Part shown: one piece after another, positions 1 to 10,600 of the stretch
How the letters are laid out: every line of letters starts with the position of its first letter
Numbering within the stretch: position 1 is the stretch's first letter
DNA from: Musa acuminata AAA Group
Lineage: Eukaryota > Streptophyta > Magnoliopsida > Zingiberales > Musaceae
Direction: 5' to 3'
DNA length: 64,000 nt
NCBI RefSeq assembly: GCF_036884655.1
Contig: NC_088327.1
Coordinates: 14,083,001 to 14,147,000 of the forward strand
Position numbers and translations under genes: made by a program
The notes under the pieces: model-generated
Seen by the model: the letters and a program-made list of their open reading frames with translations, nothing else
What the model was told of the DNA's origin: nothing
Database searches by the model: none

Positions 1-42
1 TTTTGATCAGTTGGTGTTGAACATTGTTGTTTCATTTTGCAG

Positions 43-1225
43 CGTGGAAGTGTCCTTATACAAAAATGGGGTAGATCTTCTGCTGCATCGACTGCTGTTT
101 CAACTGTTGATGCAAGGTCCCTTGTCACTCCCACTCCAGATGGCGACTGGTTCTTTTCAGGGGTAAAATTACCATCTAACTCTTCATTCATGATCAATTC
201 GGTCGAAGTTGTTCCCACACAAAAAGGCAAAAAGATCATGCTACTCTTTTGGTGCCTTGATGTTTGATTTCTACTCTGTTTGTTCTCAGTTTGTTGCTTT
301 CCTTTTATGTGGAAACAAGTAATAACAGATTATATGGAGAAAATAATCTTACTATTAGCTGTCTAGTGGTCTCAGGGAAAAATATTTTTGACACAGCTCA
401 GATCCTCTTTTTCTTCTTTTGTTTTCTTGGTTGATGGAAGATGTCTCACCGACCAACAGGTAATACTAAGCATGTCTTTAGGTTGGTTGAAGTATCACAT
501 CATAGTCAACATACTCATGTTGCTCTTTTGTTTTTCCTCTAAATTTGCTTTAAGCTGATCGTCTGATATTTACAATTTGAAAAGTGAACTAAAAGGTTTT
601 GTTATATTTATGTAATGAACGTGGTCTTCGAAGCTGCCAATGATCAGAATTATGTCTATTCATTTATTTCATTTAAAATTCATTCTATGCAGTATATTAC
701 AGGTTTATACCACTGGAAATCCTTACGGCATAGCAGAGGATATTGTTTTCAGCATGCCATGTAGATTGAAGGTATTATATTTCCACATAATTGTTCTTGT
801 ACATATTTCTGGTATCGCTTTTATATAGGAAATGCCTTCAAACAAAATCTTCATATTTCTCAGGGAGATGGTGACTATGACTATGAGTTAGTGAAGGATG
901 TGATAATCGACGACTATCTCCCTGATCGCATTAAGAAGGTTGGTCTCATTATATATACACTGGGCGTGAAAGGTTAATATATCATTCTCTGCCTTGCCTT
1001 ACGTTTGTCCCCTTCAATTTGCTGCAGACTGAGGCTGAGCTTCTTGCTGAGAAGAGATGTGTAGCACATCTAACTGGAGAGGTAAGAAGCACACAATTCT
1101 TGTAGATATAATGTTGTATACCACACTAAAAAATGTGGAAGCTGCAGCAGACTAATGTTTTCTTCTTCCAGGGCAATGCATACTGTGACCTTCCGGAGGA
1201 TACCATGCATCCCGGAGAACAGTGA
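43..1225 (+). CDS. NADP-dependent malate dehydrogenase, chloroplastic (3' part of gene)
   Basis: These are the last five exons of a chloroplast NADP-malate dehydrogenase, which reduces oxaloacetate to malate in the stroma and is switched on by thioredoxin. Exons: 43-162, 703-771, 864-938, 1028-1081, 1172-1225; all junctions are in phase 0 with GT-AG introns, and the gene continues off the left edge. The first exon reads [16 protein letters not shown], the next starts [16 protein letters not shown]; both match the family closely. The plant-specific C-terminal extension is present: cysteines in [18 protein letters not shown] lie 12 residues apart, which is the redox-regulatory pair of this family and is absent from NAD-dependent enzymes. 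The protein ends DTMHPGEQ at a TGA. The visible part looks intact. Identification rests on recalled family sequence, not on a search. Confidence 0.93.
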
Positions 1226-1649
1226 CACCCACAAGCATTCGTCTACAATGGCACAAACAGATGTCAAGATTAAACCTATATGTAATTAATTCTCAACGTT
1301 ATTTGGATTACATCATAGATTCTGTAGCACTAGATATATAGGATGGTAGCTTCAGTATATATTTTCCTTCAACCATATCTTATTTAAGATACTGAGATTC
1401 TGTACCATAAGAAGACTGACATTTGATGTTGGCAATTCGCTTTCTACATTTAAATAAGATTTGTGAATACTTGGCAGTTTCTTATTAGCCAAAGTTGAAA
1501 TCAAGAGATTAATTGTTGTCTATGATTTCCAAATATCGAGATAAATTTGTCTTAAGTTGGGCAATCATTTGATAGCAGGAATTAAAACATGTACTTTGGT
1601 GCTGATTTTGTTACCTTATGATTCTGTTCTCATCGTAGGACTCCCTGTG
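1226..1649. other. 3' UTR and downstream flank of the NADP-MDH gene
   Basis: AT-rich sequence directly after the stop codon. It probably contains the 3' UTR and polyadenylation region of the malate dehydrogenase gene, but I could not fix the cleavage site. No other gene is visible. Confidence 0.5.
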
Positions 1650-1955
1650 CGTTCGCCACGACTCCACCTGCCCCGTGGTTGGAGGCAGCAATGGGGCCAA
1701 CGTGTGGCCCGCTACTCATGATTTCACAAGTCTAACGCGCTGTGGGGCCCGCTGCTTCGCTATTTGATATGTTGTTGGCGTCAGACGTACGGATAAATCG
1801 GGAGTCTTTCTCACCAAGCCACCTGCCCTATGGTCGGAGGCAGCAATGGGGCCAACGTGGGCCCTGCCAATTTCCATTTGGGACCCCCTGCATGGCACTC
1901 GTCGTCTGGGTCGATCGTGGCCCGCGCGAAGGACGACGTTGGTTCGTACGGATCT
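1650..1955. repeat. GC-rich segment with a two-copy 155-bp direct repeat
   Basis: A block beginning at 1681 (GGAGGCAGCAATGGGGCCAA) recurs at 1836, an offset of 155 bp, with similar flanks (CCACCTGCCC... upstream, ACGTG-GGCCC downstream). It is more GC-rich than the adjoining DNA and leads directly into the minisatellite array. Short open frames on both strands here show no recognisable protein. Confidence 0.7.
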
Positions 1956-3410
1956 ATGCGGGTTAGGCTTTCCCGAATCTAAGTGTTTCGGGCACGTTAG
2001 GCATATGTTTCTATTGTAACGGATTTTTTGAGTAAGATTTTTCGAATTTAAATGTTTTGGGCACGTTGAGCTTATGTTTTTGTCGCAGTGGATTTCTTTT
2101 GGCGTAGGTATGATTTTTCTGACAAATATGTCTAGAGCCCATTTGGTTTTATGCTTCCACCATAGTCATAACAGATTTATCTTGACGTTGGTCAGGTTTT
2201 TTTGATTCACGCATTTTGAGCGCATTTGACATTTTATCTCTTCATAACGGATTTATCTTTGTACGGATCGGGTTTTCCTGACTCATGAGTTTCATGTGCA
2301 TTTGGCCTTACGCCTTCATTCTAGCTGATTTATCTTAACGCGGGTCAAGTTTTTTTGACTTACACATCTTATGCGCATTTAGTCATGTGTCTCCGTTATA
2401 GCAAATTTATTTTAGCGTGGGTCGGGATTTCCCGACTCACGCATCTTGGGTGTATTTGACTTTGCGCCTCTGAACGTAACAGATTTATCTTAGCGCGAGT
2501 TGGATTTTCCCAATTCATACGTCTTGGGTGCATTTGGCATTGTGCCTTCGTCATAGCATATTTATCTTTGCGTGGGTTGGGTTTTTTCAACTTATATATC
2601 TTAAGTACATTTGACCCTACACCTTTGCCATAGTAAATTTATCTTAGTATAGGTTAGGTTTTTCTGACTCACATATTTTGGGTGCATTTGGTCTTGCGCC
2701 TCTATCGTCGCAAATTTATCTTGGCGCCGATTAGATTTTCTTAACTCACGCATCTTGGGTGTATTTAGCCTTATACCTCCACCATTGTGAGATTATCTTA
2801 GTGTAAGATGGGTTTTCCTGACTTATGCATCTTAAATGCATTTGACCTTACACCTATGTCGTAGTGAATTTATCTTGGAGCGGGTCGGGTTTTCTCGACT
2901 CACGTGTTTTGAATGCATTTGGCTTTACACTTCTACCATAGCGGATTTATCTTTGTGCATGTCTAGTTTTTCTAACTCACGCATTTCAAGCGCATTTGGT
3001 CTTGTGCCTCTGCCATAGTAGATTTATCATAGCAGGGGTTGGGTTTTTTTTTTGCTAACATATCTTGGGCACATTTGGCTTTGCACCTCGGGCATAGTAG
3101 ATTTATCTTGGCATGGATTGGGTTTTCCCAACTCGCACATCTCGGGCATATTTGGTCTTACATCTCCACCGTAATAGATTTATCTTAGCCCAAGTCGAGT
3201 TTTCCTAACTCATACATCTTGGACGTATTTGGCCCTATGCCTTTGCCGTAATGGATTTATCTTAAGCACGGTTTAGGTTTTCTCGATTCATGCATTTCAG
3301 GTATATTTGGCATTACGCCTTCATCATAACGGATTTATCTTAGCACTGGTTATGTTTTCCTAACTCATACGCCTTGGGTACGTTTGGCCTTGCACCTTCG
3401 CTATTGCATA
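1956..3410. repeat. Tandem array, ~77-bp degenerate minisatellite
   Basis: About 19 diverged copies of a ~77-bp unit. A convenient marker, GATTTATCTT and close variants, recurs near 2174, 2250, 2327, 2404, 2482, 2558, 2634, 2711, 2790, 2865, 2944, 3021, 3100, 3176, 3254 and 3332, so the spacing is 76-79 bp throughout. The unit also contains GACTCACGCATCTTGGG and GCATTTGGCCTTACGCCT. The first copies (about 1956-2150) are more diverged. Short open frames across the array are by-products of the period and are not called as genes. Confidence 0.9.
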
Positions 3411-4330
3411 TTTTGAATTTTCCCACCATGGTGAGCTTCAAATCTTCTCTCCATCATGATGGATTTTAAATCTCTTCTCCGCCATAGCAGATCTTGAATC
3501 TTCTTACCGTGATAGGCTACAATTCATTTTTCGATTGTGGCAGATTTTAAGTTCCTTCTCCATCGTAGTAGATCTCCAATTTTTTCGTTGTGGCAGACTT
3601 CAAATCTTCTTTCTACTAGGACGAATTCATGTCCCTTTTCTGTTGTAGTGGATCTCGGGTCTTCCGACCATGGTAGGCTTCGAATCTTCTTTTTGATGTG
3701 GTGGGTTTTATGTCCCATCTTCATTATAGCAAATCTCAGGTCTTCTCGTCATGGTGGGCTACAAATATTCTTTCCACTGTGAAGGATTTCATATCCCTTC
3801 TTTATTGTAGTAGATCTTGGTCTTCTCACTATAGAGGGCTTCAAATTTTCTTTCTTCCATGATGAATTTCATATCCCCTCTTCGTCGTAGCAGATCTCTG
3901 GTCTTCTCACCGTGGCGGGCTTCTAATCTTCTTTCTGTTGTGATGGATTTAATGTTCCTTCTCTGTCATAGCGGATCTTGGGTCTTTCCTTTATGGTGGG
4001 CTTCAAATCTTCTTTTCATTGTGGCAAATCTCAGGTTTTTCCATCGTGGCAGGCTTCAAATCTTCTTTTTATCATGGTGAATTTCATATCCTATCTCTGT
4101 CGTAGTGGATCTCGGGTCTTCCTACCATGGTGAGCTTCAAATTTTTTTTCTGCCATGATATATTTCATGTCTCTTCTCTGCTATAGCAGATCTCGGATCT
4201 TCCTGCTATGACGGGCTTCAAATCTTCTTTCCATTATGACAGGCTTCGGCTCCTCCTACCATGACGAGTTTCAAGTCCTCTCTCTATCATAGCAGATTCT
4301 AGGCCCTCCCTCTACCGTGGTGGATTTTGG
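3411..4330. repeat. Tandem array, ~80-bp degenerate minisatellite
   Basis: About 11 copies of a second unit that starts where the 77-bp array stops. The marker AGATCTCGGGTCTTC (variants included) falls near 3490, 3571, 3651, 3731, 3812, 3892, 3973, 4108 and 4189, a period of 80-81 bp; one copy around 4027 is shortened. The unit also carries GGCTTCAAATCTTCTTT and ATTTCATGTCCCTTCTCTG. Both arrays contain a CGTAG(C/T)(A/G)GAT-like core, which hints at common origin, but the rest of the units differs. Confidence 0.88.
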
Positions 4331-6600
4331 GTCCTCTTGTCATACCGAGCTTCAAGTCCTCCCTTCAATATGGATGATGTCGATTCTGATCGATACACAG
4401 TTATGCTCTCCATCGGGGATGTCGCGGTGGATCTCATCGTCGATGATGGTCTTGGTAGTAGACCGAGGTCGAGCTGGTCGATGAGTGCTTGTACCCAGCT
4501 CTTCTTCTTTAAGGTGGATAGTGACCACGACAGTCGAAACTTTATAGAGAACATCACGGTCTCTTCAACAATGAGCATGGGGTATAAGAGGTTGTCCTAC
4601 ATGATGTAAGCAGAGATCACCTTAAGGAGCTACCCCTCGAGGTTCTCGCTGTTAAGAGTGATGACACCCTACAAGCTCTCTTGCTGCACCTTTAGGGAGT
4701 CATCCATTAAATCTATCAATTAGGTCTTGGATTGGGGCGGTGCTGAGCGGTGATGCGCTAAACTCTACCATTAGGGAGCGGGGTGCTCATTTGGCTGGTA
4801 GTTTTGTGGACCGTGGATAATCCTAAGATGCAAGCATCATGTCGATTAGGGAGATTCCAACGAGTGCTGATGTCAATGGCGGTTGAGGCATTGTTCATGG
4901 TTGAGATGAAGGTAGTAGTGGGGCAACAATTTATAATGTACACGTAAGTATCTGTACATAATGGGTGAGATTCAGGAACACCTCGGTGGAAACGAGCACA
5001 TGGCTTGAGTTCATCCTTGGGGGTGAGGGGCTTGGGTCATTGAACATATGCCAGTGCCTCATCGACGTTTGTGCCAAGATTGATGTATCTACATATGGGA
5101 AGGATGATAGCTGCTCCCTTGAGTAAAAGTGTTGTGGGTTAGAGACAAGGCCTCCTCGTTGGAGCATTCATCGAGAGATTTGGTAAGTGGACGTTTCTAC
5201 AACATTGAACCCTCGTTCTAACACGAAACTGTTAAGAAAAAATGTCATTAACGTCTTAGTTAGCCTAATATGGTCCAAACTTGTGTACGTAGGATTGTTC
5301 AAAGTAACTTCGAGGTGGCTCCAAGGTGGAGGTGTCAAGCTCCCGATGTGGAAGTATTACGCTCTCGAGGTGTCATCTGACAAAGACTAGGGTCGGGGAG
5401 GTTTATCGATTTGATCCCTTCGATGCTCAAATTAATAATATGAAGTCCCTAAATGTGGATTCGAGTAATTTAAGAAAGGAGAGTTTTTTTCCTCATTTTT
5501 TTTTTATTTAGGATGTATTTTTATACTTTTTGTGATATCCTTCCTAATCATAAAAGAAGGGAAGAAATTTTAAAATTATTTTATAATAAAAAGAGATAAG
5601 AAAATTTATGATTATCTTTCTTTCGAATATTTGTACACATTGCTCAAAGTTTTTTTGAACGATATTTCTTGAATCTATGCTGCAAGCTCATAATGCGTTT
5701 GATAAAATCCCGTGCGTTATCATTACCTGAATGTACGATAGAAGTCGCGATGAATCGTGACAAAGGAGATCAGAAGGTTGGAGGCTTATGAAGAATGCTT
5801 CAAACCTTGACAGTCACTTCCAAAACCTATCATGGTACATGACTTGTACATTTGCAGAGGCCGGTCCCATGAAGTTTTATTGTGATCTTTTAACCTACTG
5901 GTACACTACTATTAATTGATGCCAAGATCATTTGGGAAAAGAAACCTTCACCTCACTACTGTCTATAAAATGGAAAACAGAGTCTAGTTTTAACTGCAAT
6001 ACAAGAAGAAAGCATGTTAAGTTACATTAAAGATGTGTACATATAGTAGTAGTCAAATCCAGTTTATGCTGCCAAAACGTATTCAAATTTGGATACATGT
6101 GTTAAACCATAGTGATCTAAATGATATTAAGTCAAGGCCTCGAGATCCCATCGTAAAAGGCCCCTCAATTGTGCTCGACATTCAATTGACATCTCGTGAC
6201 TAAAACTAACTTAAGAGTTAGAATAGTTTGATTGGGTATGTCTTCGATCTAATTTTTTAGGTTCGATACATCTCAAATCACATGGATTCAATACTTTTTA
6301 ATATTAAGATGAGATAAACGTGGAATAAGATCTCGATTAGAAAAAGATGATGAGAAGAATACAATACGATGAGATCGAAAAGGACTACCAATTCAAGAAG
6401 GGTTTAAATAAATGGATATCAACAGGATCAAAAGAGACTAATGATCCAAAAAGAATTTTATCTAAAAATCTTTTAATGAATAAGAGCTTGAAGAAAGAAG
6501 TTGTAGTATGGAGATGAGAGCCAATAAAATATTAGATGGGACAAAAGGAATTACCATCTAGAACTTTTATTATTTATATATTTTTAAAAAATTGTTATTA
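4331..6600. other. Intergenic, no gene recognised
   Basis: From 4331 to about 5400 the sequence has moderate GC content and short open frames on both strands, none with a recognisable domain. It may be the remnant of the element that carries the arrays. From about 5500 to 6600 it is AT-rich. No RNA gene or intact transposon ends were seen. Confidence 0.4.
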
Positions 6601-7605
6601 TTTTTGGGTGAAATTTTTCCAAACATTTTCAATGTAAGCCTCACCAGCCTTCTTCCCTCATGCATATAAAGTGAAGTGTCTGTCACAAGAGATTGGCACT
6701 GATGGGCCCATCATTGATGAATCCTTATTTTGTAGATATCCTAACGGTTAAAAGTAAAACAAAGGATTATCATACCTTGTTGTTTCTGATGATCCAATCC
6801 AATCCTAACTCAATATAAAAAGAGTGATTAGTAGTATCACAATCACAAGCCCTCTTCTTGCAGTGTTTGCTATTACCAACACTACCATTTGATGTCGCTA
6901 TGGTTGTCGGTCATCTATCGCCCCTGAGACGCTCCCCCTCTCTTATACTCTTCTTCTTACTTCTCTCTTTTTTATTGCCTTTCTCTTCCTCCTTTCCTCC
7001 ACAGTCGTTTCTTCTTCGTTTCTCTTCTTATTTCTTCCTCCATACCTTCCTCTCAATTCGATACATCGATACCAATGGGGTTACATACCAATGGGCACCA
7101 ATGGAGTCTAACATCATCAAATGAAGCATTAGGTTACTATAAAAAAAACCTATGAAAAGAACCTGAAGGTTTGATAAATAAAGAAAATCATTATTAGCAG
7201 CCTTCCATCCAACAATAAAGCAAGTTGTGTACAATATCTATCAGTTCCATTCGTTCTTGGCAAGTAGTTGACTAAACTGCACAAAATTTCTTGGAAGTCT
7301 TAACAGTTCGTTGATTGAAGAATCCACATACTGACGAGATTCTTCCTGTTCCCACAAAACTATTCGCCACTATGGCAATTTCTAAGAAAATGTCACAAGA
7401 TAACAACTCATCAGAGCTCCGGGAAACATCCTTAAATTTTGTATTACAAAGTACACGTCTTGCAGTATCAGTACCTGAAAAGACATTCAAAATTCCCTGG
7501 ATGAAAGACTTTTCAGCCTTATGGTTTGAATAAGGATTCTCCCACGAGAGCAGTTTCAATAAACCGTCCAGTTTATGCAGCGTGGTTAACAATCAACAGG
7601 TTTTG
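6601..7605. other. Intergenic plus 3' UTR of the KH gene
   Basis: A TATA-like AATATAAAAAG lies near 6811, followed by a pyrimidine-rich stretch (about 6930-7060) whose open frame encodes only low-complexity Leu/Phe/Ser. I do not call that a gene. Roughly 7130-7605 probably holds the 3' UTR of the minus-strand KH gene that ends at 7606. Confidence 0.4.
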
Positions 7606-10600
7606 TCATCTCTCAGAATTAGATGAAACTTTTTGCATTATCATGGCCTCAGCAGCACGAATTGCCTCCGATGATCCAGATATTGTAACTTTCCTGCATA
7701 TTTAGATTGCATAACAATATAGAAAACAACAGTTTGTATTGAGAGAGAAGAAGAAGACCAAGAATTTTTCTACCTTTCTGATGTGCCCGAAAAGAAATCA
7801 CCTCTATCTGATATCTTAATCCTAGCTCCGCTAACCTGAAAATTAGAATTTCACATGTTGAAAAAAATCCAACAATTGATTATGTTACAATGAGCAACAT
7901 TAATAGAAACTCAAAAGTAACATTTTAAGACCAGTTGACATAGTAACAGGAAGGCATGGTAACATTAAAAAATAAACAAAAACTTCTGATGAAAAACATA
8001 GAATTACACAATCTCATTATCCTCGCATTAAATCCTTTCCCATGAGAACATAGAAGAAGTTATTACAGATTTTAAATCATTGAGCATATATATGTAAAAG
8101 AGATGAGAATAATAGTCCACATATATGAATAAAGATTGTAAAACATTCTGCCAGATTGTAAAACATTCTGCCAGATTGTAAAACCACGTCTTTCCGATTA
8201 ATATATCTGTAATGACTACATATAGACTAAGATCATTTTATATCAAGCTTCAATTAGAAAAAGGACCTACTTTCGCAGTCTAAGACCCAGGACTGAAAAA
8301 GCAGAAATGCAGTGTACTTTTTCAAACCTGACTAATATCCATAATGTTCCTTCCCCCACGACCAACAACAGCACCAATATGCTCATCTGCAATGCCAATT
8401 GTCACCAAGTTACTCTGGCCTTCATGGGGCCCACGAGGTGATCGTGATGGAATAATAGGTGATCCCACACCCTGTTAAACGATCAACTTGAAGCATTATT
8501 AGACAATCAGCAGTGAAATCGAATAAGTATAATTATCACATAACACCTTTGTGCAACATGGAAGGAAACATGATAGTAGAGACATGACTTCAAATAAGTG
8601 TAATAGCAGTGTACAAGAGATATCAAACAGTGGCTACAACTACAAGCATGCATATCTAGACCTACAGTTCTCGAGGTCAAAACACTCCTTTTCTGCAGTC
8701 GCATTCACAGACGAACATATAACTTGCAGATAGGACCAACCTTAACACATCCAATGCAAGGCATTTCAAACAAAACGACTCCAGAAGGACTAAAAGATAA
8801 TTTAAAGTTATGGTATGTTTCAATGTGCAAGTGATAAAACATTGGCGGCTCCAAAATCCCAATTTGAGTTTTTGATGCCTTGACGTTAAATAGACTGTAA
8901 AACATTTATAGGGTAGAGATATAGGAAACTTAATGAGATCTTTGAGTCATATATTGCAGAAATCTAGCACAAAATGCTTTCTTTCTAATTGCTGGTTCAG
9001 AAACAAGTTATTGGTCTAGATCTGGTTCACCAGTTTTTATAATCTGGTTTTTAACTAAACAAACTTCATTGTAGTGCAAATTATAGAATTTGCCAAGCCC
9101 TCTTTAGTGGATCAGCCAGCATTGCGTTGAAATAATGTATCAAGGTGGTACAACAAAAGGTCCAGAGAAGCAAGAAACAATTGTATTATTTCAAGTAAAC
9201 TTTGAATTTCTTTACTAAACTACTTGATACTTTTTATATGTATAACTTTGATTCACTATCTTAAACCAATTGATACCCATCAAACTAATTAACTCACAAA
9301 CTTGAAGGTCTTTGGCCACCAAGAAATAAGAATTAGCACACCCATGGATATTAGCGTATTACTATGATCCAGAAACACCAAAAAATATCCTTTCTTGATA
9401 TAGGTGCTGACAATTATTTGCTTTTACGAACTGTACCATCTGATTCATCCATGGGTGTAGCAAAATAAACTAACAATAAAAAAACTAATTTTCTAATAAG
9501 TTTTATTCATTGGTTAAGCAGAAGTTATCATGGTCCTCCCATTTACCATCATTTACCAGTCCACATATATTGTCTTTAGGTTGTTTGCTTAATATGCACC
9601 AATTTAGCATCTCCAAAATTAAAGCATTCAAACATGATAAAGACCATCTAGACCACCATAATTGAAACTTACACAAACAAGTATTTCATATCTTTGAGAA
9701 ATTCTAGATGTCTATTAAAACGTATTTAGTACCTTGGTGTCAACATACTTGTGTATAGGCCCAATATGGAAGTGTCATACTGGCATGCCGACCAACAGGT
9801 TAGCATCAGCCAATCAAATGGGAAATGCTCAGCATGTCCATAGAACCATCACAAATGGCACCTACTGTAGCCTTGTAATCGCACTCAAAATTTGGCAATA
9901 GAATCATTTGTCAACCAAAACATGAAAACTAATGCTACTTCATGAAAAGATCAATAAATGTAGTAGTAATTATGAATATTTTGTCTTATCATGAACTAAT
10001 ATATGCGAAGATAGTATTTCTGACCTTATTACTTGGATATTTTCCTTCAATTCCGTTGGGTCCATAACTCACTGGGCAGTATGCAACAGAAGGAATCATA
10101 TAGCCAACAGGAACACCAGGAAAACCAGGTAAGCTAACACCTATCAAGAATTCCAGTAGGCAAGCAAGTCACTTAACCTTCATAAGATTCTGAGACATTT
10201 TAAATCAGTAACCTATTGATACAACAGGAACATATTAAATTCTGATTATATAAACACACTTAGCAGTCTTCAAGCAAATCCAGAAAAAATTGCAGGAGGT
10301 TCTCATGCTCTTTTATTTAACAGTGCAATTTTATTGCAGGAGGTTCTCATGCTCTTTTATTTAACAGTGCAATTTCATTGGATGCCTCGTAAGGATCTTT
10401 ACTTACAACACCCTTTTCATGACAAATAATAATTAATCTCCATTGTTGCATTACATAAAACCACAATCCATTCAAGTGGAGAACTGACTTATATAACATA
10501 ATCCTCAGAGACTTGAAGACATGTAACATCAAACAATACAAGCCAAAGGACCCAGAGCACACCAAAGAAAAAAAGAAAGACTTCTTACAGCGCTTAGGCC

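Noticed and set aside
2396..3782. Repetitive short frames across the minisatellite arrays, suggesting a repeat protein
   Set aside because: Frames are broken in most units and exist on both strands; they follow from the tandem period.
6858..7124. Plus-strand open frame rich in Leu/Phe/Ser after a TATA-like motif
   Set aside because: The protein is low complexity from a pyrimidine tract and has no recognised domain or splice structure.
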